Assembly (NCBI GenBank): GCA_963785645.1
Contig: CAWAWG010000005.1
Location: 62,001-126,000 of the forward strand
DNA length: 64,000 nt
Source: Trebonia sp963785645
GTDB lineage: Bacteria; Actinomycetota; Actinomycetes; Streptosporangiales; Streptosporangiaceae
Reading direction: 5' to 3'
Shown here: positions 49,386 through 58,531 of the stretch, in pieces
Layout of the letters: the number at the start of each line of letters is the position of its first letter
Numbering within the stretch: position 1 is the stretch's first letter
Notes under the pieces: generated by a model
Databases searched by the model: none
What the model was told of the DNA's origin: nothing
Seen by the model: the letters and a program-made list of their open reading frames with translations, nothing else
Program-made: the position numbers and the translations under genes

Positions 49386-50711
49386 TCAAGCGCCGGCATC
49401 GTGCCGCAGGGCCCGGGTCGCGCTGGTCAGGGCGGCGGTGATGGGCACGGCGACCACCGCGCCGGCGATGCCCGCCACCACGCCCGCGACGGCGAGCACA
49501 AGTATCACGGCCAGCGGGTGCAGCCGCACCATCTTCCCGACCACCTGCGGCTGGAGCAGGTGCCCCTCAAGCTGGTTCATCACGATCATGACGGCGAGCA
49601 CGATCAGCGCGGCGATCAGCCCCTTGGCGGCGAGCACGATGATGATCGCGGCGGTGCCCGCGATCAGCACGCCGGCCAGCGGGACGAACGCGGCGACGAA
49701 CATGAACAGCGCGAGCGGCGCGACAAGCGGCGAACCGATGATCGAGAGGGTGATCCCCATGACAACGGCGTGGATCGCGGCCACCGCGACGGTGCCCCTG
49801 ACGTAGTAGACGACGGCCTGCCAGGCGGCGCGGCCCGCCAGGTCAGCCCGCCGCCTGCGGTCACCGGAGAGCCCGCTGACCAGCCACGACCAGATCCGTT
49901 CGCCGTCCTTGATCAGGAAGAACGAGATAAAGAAGCACAGCACGATGCCGGCCAGCAGTTCCGCGACGATGCGTCCGCCGGTCAGCGCGGCGCCCTCGAC
50001 GGCGGACCGGTGCTGGCTGAGGTAGTTCACCAGGTTGTCGGAGATCTTCTGCAGGTTTCCCGTCCTGATATGGAACGGCGAGGAGGCCAGCAGGTTCTGA
50101 ATCTGCGTGGTGGTGTGCCGCACCTGGCTGACCAGTGATGGATACTCGGCCTCCACCCTCGTGGTCACCAGCCACACGGCGCCGCCGAGCAGGGCGAAGG
50201 CAAGCAGCAGGGTGCACCAGGTCGCGGCCATGGTGCCGAGTCCCGCCCGCCGCAGCCGGGCCGCTAGCGGCTGGAGCAGCGCGGTCAGCAGGATCGCGGC
50301 CGCGAACGGCACGACGACGAGGTACAGCAGCGCCGCGACCTTGCCCGCCACGTAGAGCAGCGCGGCGAGGAGCAGCAGCCGCCAGGACCAACCGGCGCTG
50401 ACCCGCAGCCAGCGCGGTACGGCATCCGCGGCCGGCGGGCCCGGTCCGGCTTGCGACCCGGCGGACGGCACGGTGCCGTTTGGCAGGCCAGTGCCGTTTG
50501 GCAGGCCAGTGCCGTTGGGCGGGCCAGCGCTGTCCGGCGCAGCCGTGCTGTCCGGCCGGGCAGCGTCCGACGGGCCGGCGTCTTGCGTGCTTGCGGCGGG
50601 GCGGTTCGGAGCGAGGCGGTTCCCGGCGCCGCGGAGTCCCCCCGCCCTGACCGCGACAGCGCGGACCAGGACCGCACCGATCGCGGCCCGCTTCGCTGCC
50701 CGCTCCCCCAT
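49386..50711 (-). CDS. AI-2E/PerM family membrane transporter
   Basis: A 441-residue protein with about eight membrane segments in the PerM pattern: LLLLAALLYVAGKVAALLYL, VVPFAAAILLTALL, the periplasmic region with TTTQIQNLLASS, then FFISFFLIKDGERIWSWL, VVYYVRGTVAVAAIHAVV and MNQLEGHLLQPQVVGKMVRL, the last two being family signatures. Members include AI-2 exporters and Na+/H+ antiporters; the substrate here is unknown. A Pro/Ala-rich N-terminal cytoplasmic region holds an NGTGLP repeat (18-base DNA repeat near 50471-50520). It diverges from the DUF3093 gene with only 30 bases between the start codons. Confidence 0.85.
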   Translation of the reverse strand: MGERAAKRAAIGAVLVRAVAVRAGGLRGAGNRLAPNRPAASTQDAGPSDAARPDSTAAPDSAGPPNGTGLPNGTGLPNGTVPSAGSQAGPGPPAADAVPRWLRVSAGWSWRLLLLAALLYVAGKVAALLYLVVVPFAAAILLTALLQPLAARLRRAGLGTMAATWCTLLLAFALLGGAVWLVTTRVEAEYPSLVSQVRHTTTQIQNLLASSPFHIRTGNLQKISDNLVNYLSQHRSAVEGAALTGGRIVAELLAGIVLCFFISFFLIKDGERIWSWLVSGLSGDRRRRADLAGRAAWQAVVYYVRGTVAVAAIHAVVMGITLSIIGSPLVAPLALFMFVAAFVPLAGVLIAGTAAIIIVLAAKGLIAALIVLAVMIVMNQLEGHLLQPQVVGKMVRLHPLAVILVLAVAGVVAGIAGAVVAVPITAALTSATRALRHDAGA

Positions 50712-50741
50712 GACTACATCTAACCAACTAACGTGGTGTAC

Positions 50742-51281
50742 ATGTCCCTTCGACGGCACCAGGAAAGCTCTAGCGTCGGCCACAGCACGTACCGCGAGCG
50801 ACTGCACGTGCCGGTGAGCTACTGGCTGCTCTCCGTCCCGACGGTGGTGACGCTCGGCGCCGAAGCGTACTTCTTCGTCGACGGCTTCATCCCGCCCCTT
50901 GTCATCGGCCTGCTCTTCGTGATCGTCGCGACGATCCTCGTGCACTGGAGTTCCGCGACGATCGAGGTGGCCGGCGCCGTGCTCCGGGCGGAAGGGGGCA
51001 CGCTCGCGCTGAGCGACGCCGACGAGGTGATGGCGCTCGACGAGCGGCAGGCGATGGCCCTGCGCGGGCCGCAGGCCGATCCAGCCGCGCACATCGTGCT
51101 GCGCCCCTACCTGAAGCGCGCCGTCTACATCGGACTCGCGGACGAGCCGGGGGGAGTGCCCTACTGGCTGGTGGCGACCAGGCATCCGGAAAAGCTCGCG
51201 GCCGCGATCGAAGGCGCGCGCCCGTCCGGTATCAGCCAGCGTGACGACCATGAGCCCGGCGACCGGGAGTCCGTGGGATGA
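50742..51281 (+). CDS. DUF3093 family membrane protein
   Basis: A conserved actinobacterial protein without known function. Two adjacent membrane helices at about residues 25-65 (YWLLSVPTVVTLGAEAYFF, PLVIGLLFVIVATILVHW), then a soluble domain with LSDADEVMALDE, RPYLKRAVYIGLADEPGG and YWLVATRHPEKLAAAIE, the family core. I start at ATG 50742; GTG 50733 would add three residues. TAACGT lies seven bases before the ATG and no ribosome site is present, so a leaderless start is possible. Confidence 0.85.
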   Translation: MSLRRHQESSSVGHSTYRERLHVPVSYWLLSVPTVVTLGAEAYFFVDGFIPPLVIGLLFVIVATILVHWSSATIEVAGAVLRAEGGTLALSDADEVMALDERQAMALRGPQADPAAHIVLRPYLKRAVYIGLADEPGGVPYWLVATRHPEKLAAAIEGARPSGISQRDDHEPGDRESVG

Positions 51282-51315
51282 TGGCGCCTTACTGAACGGG
51301 GCGAGGAGGACACTG

Positions 51316-51597
51316 ATGAGTAAGAATAACGATAAAAAGGGCGCAGGCTCCGCCCGGCTGGTCACCACGGTGGCGACGGCCGGAGGCGTGTTCGTGCTGC
51401 GCAAACTGCTGGCGACCGTGTGGACGAAGATCACCGGAAAGGTGCCGCCCACCGACCTGACCGACCCGAAGGTCACACTGGCGGAAACGCTGATCTGGTC
51501 GGTCGCCACTGGCATCGTTGTCGAGTCGGCGCGGTTCGCCATCGTGCGCTCCACGATGCGCAAGTCCCTCCCGGAGGCGGGAGCCGAATCAAGCTGA
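51316..51597 (+). CDS. DUF4235 family small membrane protein
   Basis: A 93-residue protein with two weakly hydrophobic helices (VTTVATAGGVFVLRKLLATV and LIWSVATGIVVESARF) joined by the conserved TGKVPPTDLTDP loop. GAGGAGGA at 51303-51310 fixes the ATG at 51316. Function unknown; it follows the DUF3093 gene by 34 bases on the same strand. Confidence 0.85.
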   Translation: MSKNNDKKGAGSARLVTTVATAGGVFVLRKLLATVWTKITGKVPPTDLTDPKVTLAETLIWSVATGIVVESARFAIVRSTMRKSLPEAGAESS

Positions 51598-51745
51598 TCG
51601 TCAGGCGGTCAGCGGCTGGCCAGGCCCGCCAGCCAGCCGGTTTGGCTGGAACCCGCTGACCATCGCTGCCGCCGCGGGCATCCGGCCCACTGGACGCCCA
51701 GTGTCTTGGATGCCCGTGCGCCAGCGTCGGCCGCTGTCGGCGTTG

Positions 51746-51779
51746 CCGGCCCCGAGGGCGTCACGCCCGCCGGGGCCGG
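51746..51779. terminator. Bidirectional branched terminator hairpin
   Basis: CCGGCCCCG (51746-51754) pairs with CGGGGCCGG (51771-51779), enclosing a second stem GGGCG/CGCCC. It lies between the converging DUF4235 and DUF4193 genes. Confidence 0.75.
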
Positions 51780-51784
51780 TGCAA

Positions 51785-52084
51785 TTAGGCGGCGCACTCG
51801 CGGCAGATCAGCTGGCCGTTCCGCTCCTCGGCCAGCTGGCTGCGGTGGTGCACAAGGAAGCAGCGCGAACAGGTGAACTCGTCCGCCTGCCTCGGAATCA
51901 CCCGGACCGAGAGCTCCTCGCTCGACAAATCGGCGCCGGGCAGTTCCAAGCCCTCCGCAGAATCGTCCGGGTCAAGGTCGATCGTGGCCGACGACCGGTC
52001 CGATCGGCGGGCCTGCAGCTCCTGCAGGCTGTCCTCGCTCAGGTCGTCATCGGTCTTGCGCGGGCTGTCATAGTCAGTAGCCAT
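51785..52084 (-). CDS. DUF4193 family zinc-ribbon-like protein
   Basis: A 99-residue actinobacterial protein. The N-terminal half is acidic and polar; the C-terminal half has two Cys pairs, FTCSRCFLVHH and LICRECAA, forming a probable four-Cys zinc site. GGAGGGGG precedes the ATG at 52084. Function unknown; its genomic neighbours are those seen in Streptomyces. Confidence 0.88.
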   Translation of the reverse strand: MATDYDSPRKTDDDLSEDSLQELQARRSDRSSATIDLDPDDSAEGLELPGADLSSEELSVRVIPRQADEFTCSRCFLVHHRSQLAEERNGQLICRECAA

Positions 52085-52496
52085 CGTGACCTATCCCCCT
52101 CCATAAGTGGCGCGCGGTCGCTGCGCGGATGTAACGCTCCGGAAGCCTTCGTTGTGCCCGATTCCGGCGGGGAATTCTGCCACAGTTCGCGCCCGGCGTG
52201 CACGCCGCTCGCGAAGCTGTGTAACCGTGTCCCGCTGGGACCGTTTCCGGCCGCTGGTAAACCTCGCATACCGCCCATCTATTCCGCACGCCGGCCCCCA
52301 GTTTTCAGCTCAGAGAGATCAACCTCAAAGCACGGCGGTCGGCGATGAAGTTTAATCCAAACGGGTGCGTGCTCCGCGTGATCGGCCTAAGTGGCCCCAC
52401 CGGGCGTGGCGGCCGCTCGGGCCGGAGCCTGCCAGGTGCCCGTGACCCGCCCGCGGCGGGGAGGAAGGGACGTGTTCCGCGGGTTGGGCACCGGGG
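52085..52496. other. Intergenic region between DUF4193 and suhB
   Basis: 412 bases with the DUF4193 ribosome site at one edge. I see no gene, no clear promoter elements and no strong hairpin in it. It contains AACGGGTGCG near 52358, a partial match to the 3'-flank element. Confidence 0.5.
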
Positions 52497-53408
52497 TCAG
52501 GCGTCGCGTTCCGGGTCAAGCGCGGCCAGGACGGTCGCGAGGGAGTCGAACAGGCCGGGACCCGCCGCCACGGTCATCGAACTGGACACCGGGTTGCCGT
52601 TCAGCCCGGCAACGACCGCCCCGGCCTCGGTCGCGATCAGCGCGCCCGCCGCCCAGTCCCAGTAGTTCAGCCCCCGCTCATAGAAGCCGTCAAGCCGTCC
52701 CGCGGCGACCGCGCACAGGTCGACGGAGGCCACGCCGATCCGCCTGATATCCCGGATCCGGGGCAGCAGCGCGGCGACGATCTCGCCCTGTACCATGCGC
52801 CGTTCCGGCCGGTACCCGAACCCCGTTCCGATAAGCGCCTGGTCAAGCGGCACTCCAGGGCGGCAGTGCAACCGGTTCCAGCAGCCGTCGCCGGTCTGGA
52901 GCCAGGCGCCGCCCCCGCGAACGGCGCAGAACAGCTCACCGCGCGTCGGGATGTAGACCGCGCCCGCGACGATCTTTCTGCCCACCTCCCCGCCCGCCGC
53001 CCCGCCGACCTCCCCGCCCGCCGCCCCGCCAACCTCCCCGCCCGCCGGCCACTCCACTTCCGCGGCGATCGACACCGCCCAGTCGTTTAGCCCGTACAGG
53101 TAGTTGACGGTTCCGTCGAGTGGATCGATAACCCAGAGGACCTGCGCGTTGTCCGTGTTGCCGATCAGGCCGCCTTCTTCGCCGAGTATCGCGTCACCGG
53201 GGCGCGCCGCGAGGATGCGCGACCGGATAAGTTCCTCCGAGCGGCGGTCCATCTCGGTGACCACGTCCGTGGGGCTGGACTTCGTCGCGGCGACCTCGAC
53301 CTGGCCTGCCCGGTCGGCGAGTAGGTCCCCTGCCTCCTTGGCCGCGCTCACGGCGACGGTGCGAAGCTCAAGCAGCGTCTCGTCGCCCGTGTTCACCATG
53401 CCGCTCAT
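52497..53408 (-). CDS. Inositol monophosphatase family protein (SuhB-like)
   Basis: Mg-dependent phosphatase acting on inositol or related sugar phosphates; actinomycetes need inositol for mycothiol and phosphatidylinositol. Motifs: GEEGG (metal site), WVIDPLDGTVNYLYGL (metal and substrate site), and the late YWDWAAGALIATEAGA. ATG 53408 has GGAGG six bases upstream. About 24 extra residues (GGEVGGAA repeated) lie after EVEWPAGG, encoded by a 24-base repeat at 52984-53046, in a loop where relatives have none. Confidence 0.9.
   Translation of the reverse strand: MSGMVNTGDETLLELRTVAVSAAKEAGDLLADRAGQVEVAATKSSPTDVVTEMDRRSEELIRSRILAARPGDAILGEEGGLIGNTDNAQVLWVIDPLDGTVNYLYGLNDWAVSIAAEVEWPAGGEVGGAAGGEVGGAAGGEVGRKIVAGAVYIPTRGELFCAVRGGGAWLQTGDGCWNRLHCRPGVPLDQALIGTGFGYRPERRMVQGEIVAALLPRIRDIRRIGVASVDLCAVAAGRLDGFYERGLNYWDWAAGALIATEAGAVVAGLNGNPVSSSMTVAAGPGLFDSLATVLAALDPERDA
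52984..53046. repeat. 24-base tandem repeat in suhB
   Basis: Two full copies and one partial of a 24-base GC-rich unit starting ACCTCCCCGCCCGCCG, in frame, giving GGEVGGAA octapeptides on the coding (minus) strand. Confidence 0.85.
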
Positions 53409-53524
53409 GCCGACCTCCCGCATTTTCGCAGCACTTCGCTTACCCCGGGAGGTCGCCGTCTTTGCTTACCTGGTGCCCGCGCCCTTCCGCGCGCCCATCC
53501 GCGCCACCGCACTGGTCACGCCGC

Positions 53525-54658
53525 TCATGCGGGACGGCCCGGACGGGCCGGGGTGTACCGGCAGCAGTCAAGGGGACAGCTGTCTGCCGCTGCGGCGAAA
53601 GCCCCCAGGCCAAAGTCGCCGAGGGCCCGCGGCTCGGCACCGGAGAGCCGTTCCGCGACGAGTTCGCGGACCATGGCGGCGAACCGAGCGGTCCGCCCCG
53701 GCGCTTCGGCTCGTGCGAAGGGCAGGCCGAGCGCCGCTGCCGTCCCGGCCGCTTCCACGTCCAGGTCGTGCACGACCTCCATGTGATCGCTGACGAAGCC
53801 GACCGGCACGACGACCACCCCGGACGGCGGGCCATCCGGCAGCGCCCCGCCGTCGGTGAGCGTTCCCTTGGCCAGGGCCGCGAGATGGTCATTCACGTCT
53901 GGTTCCAGCCAGGGCACGCTCGGCGGCCCACTGCGGCTCTGGAAGACCAGGTCGAAGGGGAGCGTGGCGCCACGAACCCGTTCGGCTATCAGCCTTGAGG
54001 CTTCCCGCAGCTCGGCCGCGTACCGGCCGCCGACGGCAAGGTGATCCCCGCCGGACCGCGCCGTCCCGGCGGACACGCTGCCGCTCGCAGCGGCCATGCC
54101 GACCGGGATGCTGTGCGCGGTGAACACCAGGCGGGCGCCCGCCTGGGCCGCGGCGGGCAGCCTCCCGAGGGCCGTCTCAACGCTGGCCGCGAACGGCTCG
54201 ATGAAGCCGGGGTGGTTGAAGTAGGGGCGGATCTTGTCGATGCGGGGTGCGCCCGGACCGACCGCGGCAACCGCGCGGTCGATGTCATCCAGGTACTGGC
54301 GGCAGGCGGAGTAGGAGCTGTAAGCGGAGGTCACGAACGCGATTGCCCGCGCTACGCCATCGGCCTCCATCTGGCGCACCGTATCCTCTATAAACGGCTG
54401 CCAGTTCCTGTTTCCCCAGTACAGCCGCAGGTCGATGCCCTCGGCCGCGAACTCGGCCTCAATCGCTTTGAGCAGGTCACGGCACTGAGCGTTGATCGGG
54501 CTCACGCCACCGTGGGCGTAATAGTGCTCGGCCACTTCCGCCAGCCGTTCCCGCGGGACACCCCGGCCGCGGGTGACGTGCTCAAGGAACGGGAGCACGT
54601 CACCGGGTCCTTCTGGGCCGCCGAAGGACAGCAGCAGGAACGCGTCGTAGGCCGACAT
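53525..54658 (-). CDS. cpfC: Coproporphyrin III ferrochelatase
   Basis: Inserts Fe2+ into coproporphyrin III in the coproporphyrin-dependent heme pathway of actinobacteria (protoporphyrin in older annotation as HemH). Visible are LLLSFGGPEGPGDVLPFLE, GVSPINAQ, FVTSAYSSYSACRQYLDD, the catalytic His of VFTAHSIPVGM, and FQSRSGPPSVPWLEPDV. The C-terminal SCPLDCCRY, with a preceding Cys in QCRDLL-type spacing, fits the [2Fe-2S] cluster of actinobacterial enzymes. 377 residues; neighbours suhB as in relatives. Confidence 0.93.
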   Translation of the reverse strand: MSAYDAFLLLSFGGPEGPGDVLPFLEHVTRGRGVPRERLAEVAEHYYAHGGVSPINAQCRDLLKAIEAEFAAEGIDLRLYWGNRNWQPFIEDTVRQMEADGVARAIAFVTSAYSSYSACRQYLDDIDRAVAAVGPGAPRIDKIRPYFNHPGFIEPFAASVETALGRLPAAAQAGARLVFTAHSIPVGMAAASGSVSAGTARSGGDHLAVGGRYAAELREASRLIAERVRGATLPFDLVFQSRSGPPSVPWLEPDVNDHLAALAKGTLTDGGALPDGPPSGVVVVPVGFVSDHMEVVHDLDVEAAGTAAALGLPFARAEAPGRTARFAAMVRELVAERLSGAEPRALGDFGLGAFAAAADSCPLDCCRYTPARPGRPA

Positions 54659-54796
54659 GTTCTCTATCCAACCAGGACAGAGTTTCCGAGTGGTAAGCGG
54701 ACCGGGAAACGCCAGGGAACGCGGCCCTCGCCAAAGCGGTTGCTTCCCGGGAGTATCTTCAGGTTCTGTTCAGAAGCTGACCGGGGAAGGCACGCG

Positions 54797-56071
54797 ATGA
54801 CGAGTGCGGGCGGGGCTGACCTCCCCGTGGACGGACGGCGGGGGTTTCTCGCGCCGTACCTGGAGATCTTCTCGATCCCGCGTGCCTGGTGCTTCTCCGT
54901 CGCGGGGATCCTCGGCCGGATGCCCATGTCCATGTACGGACTCGGAACGGTGCTGCTGATCTCCGCCGAGACCGGCCGGTACGGCCTCGCGGGGACCGTC
55001 TCGGCCTCAGGAGCGGTCGGCTTCGCGATCTGCGCCCCGCAGCTCGGCCGTCTGACCGACCGGCTTGGCCAGCACCGGGTGCTGATCCCGGTGTGCGTGA
55101 TCTTCGCCGTGTCTGTCGTCGGCCTGATCGCCGCCGTCACGCTCCGCGCGCCCGACTGGACGTTGTTCCTGTGCGGCATCATCGGCGGTGCCACCATGCC
55201 GCAGACGGGGCCGATGGCCCGCGCCCGCTGGTCGGTCTTGCTTGGCGACTCGCCGCGGCTGCACACCGCGTTCTCGGTTGAGTCCGTGGCGGATGAGCTG
55301 TGCTTTGTGATCGGTCCGGCCGCCGTGACCTTGCTGGCCACCCAGGTGCATCCGGCGGCCGGGGTGGGATGCGCCGCGCTGTGCGCTCTGCTCGGGTCGC
55401 TGTGGTTCGCGTCCCAGCGGTCGACCGAGCCGCCGGTCGTCACCCCTTCGACGAGCCCGCGGGAGCCCGTCTCAGCATCGCGGCGGCCTGCCGCCCGCGG
55501 TCGGCGGGCCGAACTCGCCGCGCCCGCGCTGGTCGTCCTGGTGCCCGTGTACCTGTTCCTCGGCGCGATGTTCGTCACGATCGACCTCAGCACCGTCGCC
55601 TTCGCGACGCGCTTCGGGCACAAGGCGCTCGCCGGGTTCATTCTCGGGTGTTACGCGCTCGGCAGCGGGACGGGCGGACTCTGGTACGGGTCACGCACCT
55701 GGCGCGCGCCCGCGTGGCGTCGGCTCGCGATCACCCTGCCGCTGACCGTAGCGGCTGTGTGCACGTTCTGGGCCATGCCGAACCTGCTCGTGCTGACCCT
55801 GGTGATCTTCCTGTCCGGAATGACCATCGCGCCCACGCTGATCGCGGGGTACAGCCTGCTTGAGTCGACCGCCCGGCCGGGCCGGGCGGTGGAGGCGATG
55901 TCGTGGCTGTCGACCGGCGTCGAGGTCGGCGTGGCGGGCGGCGCCACCGCGGCGGGGTTCATCTTGGACGCGCTCGGCCCGCGCTGGGGCTACGCGTTCG
56001 CGGGGGCGTCCGGGGTAACGGCCGCGCTCATCTACCTCGCCGGCCTGCCCAAGGTGTCGTTACCGCCACCA
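54797..56071 (+). CDS. Major facilitator superfamily transporter (3' end uncertain)
   Basis: About 425 residues with twelve predicted helices: GLGTVLLISAETGRYGLAGTV, the loop motif GRLTDRLGQHRVLIP after helix 2, LFLCGIIGGATMPQTGPMAR, VESVADELCFVIGPA, and in the second half ILGCYALGSGTGGLWYGSRT and LIFLSGM-type TLVIFLSGMTIAPTL. ATG 54797 follows GGGGAAGG by six bases. MFS resemblance ends at IYLAGLPKV near 56065, but the frame stays open to 57166, wholly antisense to the transglycosylase gene. The end given is a judgement: an indel near the 3' end is likely. Substrate unknown; it resembles drug or sugar effluxers. Confidence 0.78.
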
Positions 56072-57316
56072 TCAGTATTCGTTCGCGTACTCGGAGGCGA
56101 GGGTGAGGACCTCGTCGACGTACCAGTCCGCGTGGTTGTAGTCGAAGATCGCCTGCGTCAGCCCCGCGCCGTTGGCCGCTCCGTCGGCGCAGAGCATGCG
56201 GGCGGCGCTCGGGACGGCGTCGAACGGGTTCATGATGTCCGGCGGGCCGGTGTCACCGAAGCCGTCGATGCCCCAGATCGCCCAGGTAGACGGCAGGAAC
56301 TGCATCGGGCCGAGGGCGCCCGCGGTGGACGGCCCCATGTTCTGGCCGTCGGCGGACTCGATCTGGCCGATCGCGGCGAGCACCGTCCAGGACAGCCCCG
56401 GACAGTAGGTGGCGGCCGACTCCTGGAAGAGCTGCAGGTAGTTCGCCGGACGGCCGGTTGGCGGCGTGGTGTCTACCGGGAGGTTGGTGGACACCGTGAC
56501 CGAGACGAGCCGGACCACCTGCGCGCTGGCGCCGAGCGCGGTCTGGACCTGGCTGACGAGCTCCGTCATATCGGCGGCAGGTGCGTTCACGAAGACGGCG
56601 ACGTTGCTGACCAGGCCGAGCTTCTTACCCTCGGCCTGGTCGACGATCGCGTCCACTCCGGTCACCCCGAGCAGCGCCGTGCCGCCGTCGGTGATCTGCG
56701 CGGCGACCGCGGCGGCGACCGGGTACTGGCCGCCCTTGGCCAGATGAGCCGCGGTCGCGGCCTGGGCGGTGGTGATGATGTCGCCGGACTGGAAGGAGGA
56801 CCACAGCGGCAGGCTGGCCGCCGTCGTCGGCGGCGTCCACGGACGCAGGGCGGCCGCAGGGGCGGCGAGCACGGTGAGCCGCACGCCGTTGACCGCGATC
56901 CGCGCGCCGTCGACGGCCAGCACCGACCGCACACCGTCGAGCTTCTTGATCTTGTCCAGGTCGGCCGGGGTGAGCCCGCCCGGCACCGAGGCGATCACGT
57001 CGGGCACGACCAGGTGCGTCGTTGCCCCGGCGAGGCTTGTCCCCGGCGACCCGCCGCTCGTCCGCGCGGCCCCGCTGGCACTCCCCATCAGGCCGGCCCG
57101 GCCGTTCAGCAGCCCGGAGAGGGCACCGTCCAGGGTTTGCGCGGGCCGGGGCACCGCGCCGGATAGCGCCAGGCCGGCCGCCGGGTCCGTGCGGGCCGCG
57201 CCGGGCCCGCCGCTGAGCAATACGACAGCGACGGCGCCCACCACGCTGACCGCGACCAGCCCACCCACGGCGAACGGCAGCGACCGGCGTCGAATCATCG
57301 GCAGTCTCACGGTCAT
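56072..57316 (-). CDS. Secreted lytic transglycosylase (SLT domain)
   Basis: Cleaves peptidoglycan glycan strands outside the membrane. ATG 57316 opens a short positively charged stretch, then a hydrophobic signal anchor (residues 13-35, FAVGGLVAVSVVGAVAVVLL). The middle region has a domain of unknown fold. The catalytic SLT domain is at about 295-400: the Glu of AAIGQIESADGQNMGPST, then GALGPMQFLPSTWAIWG, and AARMLCADGA, IFDYNHADWYVDEVL. Similar actinobacterial proteins have this NLPC-free form. It faces the MFS gene and is separate from any secretion operon. Confidence 0.9.
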   Translation of the reverse strand: MTVRLPMIRRRSLPFAVGGLVAVSVVGAVAVVLLSGGPGAARTDPAAGLALSGAVPRPAQTLDGALSGLLNGRAGLMGSASGAARTSGGSPGTSLAGATTHLVVPDVIASVPGGLTPADLDKIKKLDGVRSVLAVDGARIAVNGVRLTVLAAPAAALRPWTPPTTAASLPLWSSFQSGDIITTAQAATAAHLAKGGQYPVAAAVAAQITDGGTALLGVTGVDAIVDQAEGKKLGLVSNVAVFVNAPAADMTELVSQVQTALGASAQVVRLVSVTVSTNLPVDTTPPTGRPANYLQLFQESAATYCPGLSWTVLAAIGQIESADGQNMGPSTAGALGPMQFLPSTWAIWGIDGFGDTGPPDIMNPFDAVPSAARMLCADGAANGAGLTQAIFDYNHADWYVDEVLTLASEYANEY

Positions 57317-57494
57317 CCAACTGTATAGAGCGGATCTCGCCACGTCACGGCCTGATCACTTTTAGGTCTTCTCCTGCCACTGCCGGGGCGGCGAACCGGC
57401 CGGGCGGGATCGGGCCGCGACGACGCCTGGTTGCCTCGCTCCAAGAGATATCCGATCTTACCGGCGAGGCACGCGCTCATGGACAACCCGCGCA

Positions 57495-57511
57495 CGCTTC
57501 TTGCTGTTATC
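57495..57511. repeat. 17-base repeat, exact copy of 13853-13869
   Basis: CGCTTCTTGCTGTTATC at both sites, one here in the gap upstream of the TetR gene, one upstream of dxs; a one-mismatch copy is at 20688-20704. Confidence 0.55.
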
Positions 57512-57577
57512 TTGAATTTACCGGCGGAGAGTTGTCTCACATCTGACGGCAAACGCAGGAACCGTCTCAGGTAAGGC

Positions 57578-57589
57578 TACGCTTCGACT
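57578..57589 (+). promoter_or_regulatory. -10 box for a leaderless TetR mRNA
   Basis: TACGCT at 57578-57583 is followed by six bases and then the ATG. No ribosome-binding site is present and no clear -35 was recognised. Confidence 0.5.
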
Positions 57590-58447
57590 ATGACGCAGGA
57601 GGCAGACCGGAGTTCCGGTCAGGCGGGGGCCGGCGCCCTCCGCGGGTCCGCCCGGCCGACGGCGGGAACTCCCGGTACTGGCCAGCCGCCCGGTCCCGAC
57701 GCGGCGCGCGCCGCCGGCCCGGCCCCGGCCGCTTCCGGAACGGGCCACGGCACCGGGCAAGGGCACGGCGGCGGCCGCAGGAGCGCCGGGGGCCGCCCCC
57801 TGCGCAGACCGCAAGGACGGCCGTCGCTTGGCGGCGGCATGCCCGCACAGGACCGCGAGCTGCGCGCACAGGGCCGGGAGACCGTGCGCAAGCTGCTTGA
57901 GGCCGGCATCATCGAATTCGAGGAGCGGGGGTTCGTCGGCGTCCGCGTCGACGACGTAGTCAAGCGGGCCGGGATCTCGCACGGGACTTTCTACCTGTAC
58001 TTCGCGAACAAGGAAGACCTGTTCAAGGCGCTGCTGAAGGACGCGCTGCACGACATGGAAATCGTCGCGGGCGACTTCCCCGTGGTCACGAGCGATGCGA
58101 CCGGACTTTCCGTCCTGCGGCAGTGGGTGCGGAAGTTCTCCGCCGCCTACGCCACGCACGGGACCGTGCTGCGCACGCTCATCTCGTCCAACGCGTCCAT
58201 GGAGATCTTTTCCGACGGTCTCCAGCTCTTCTACAGCATTATCGAGTCGATGACGACGGGGATGACGGCGGCGGCCGAGGCGGCGGGCCACCACCAGGAG
58301 AACGCCGAACTGACCGCGTTCGCGTGCCTGATGATGCTTGAGCGGGTGAACTTCGTCATGACCACGGAGGTACCGTTGCCCGCCGACGAAATGGCCGACA
58401 AAATCGCGGACATCATGTTCGCGGCCTTCGGCCTCACGACGACGTAA
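57590..58447 (+). CDS. TetR family transcriptional regulator with long N-terminal extension
   Basis: HTH at about residues 95-140: TVRKLLEAGIIEFEERGFVG, VRVDDVVKRAGISHGTFYLY, FANKEDLFKALLKD, the TetR signature. The ligand domain (about 150-285) is helical with no known family motif. The first 85 residues are Gly/Pro/Ala/Arg-rich and probably disordered, longer than usual; a start at the internal ATG near 57839 would remove them, but the leaderless promoter supports the first ATG. Likely controls guaB1 region genes or itself; the 11-base dyad upstream of dxs is a TetR-like site but far away. Confidence 0.88.
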   Translation: MTQEADRSSGQAGAGALRGSARPTAGTPGTGQPPGPDAARAAGPAPAASGTGHGTGQGHGGGRRSAGGRPLRRPQGRPSLGGGMPAQDRELRAQGRETVRKLLEAGIIEFEERGFVGVRVDDVVKRAGISHGTFYLYFANKEDLFKALLKDALHDMEIVAGDFPVVTSDATGLSVLRQWVRKFSAAYATHGTVLRTLISSNASMEIFSDGLQLFYSIIESMTTGMTAAAEAAGHHQENAELTAFACLMMLERVNFVMTTEVPLPADEMADKIADIMFAAFGLTTT

Positions 58448-58531
58448 CATCGGCGACGTAACATCAGCCCGGCCGCGCGCGAGGCGCGGCGAATGGTTGG
58501 TTCGGTCGAGATTGCGGCAACAATTAAGAAC

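Noticed and set aside
54041..54796. N-terminal 250 residues of the MFS open frame
   Set aside because: Antisense to the ferrochelatase gene; the ATG at 54797 has a good ribosome site and fits the family start.
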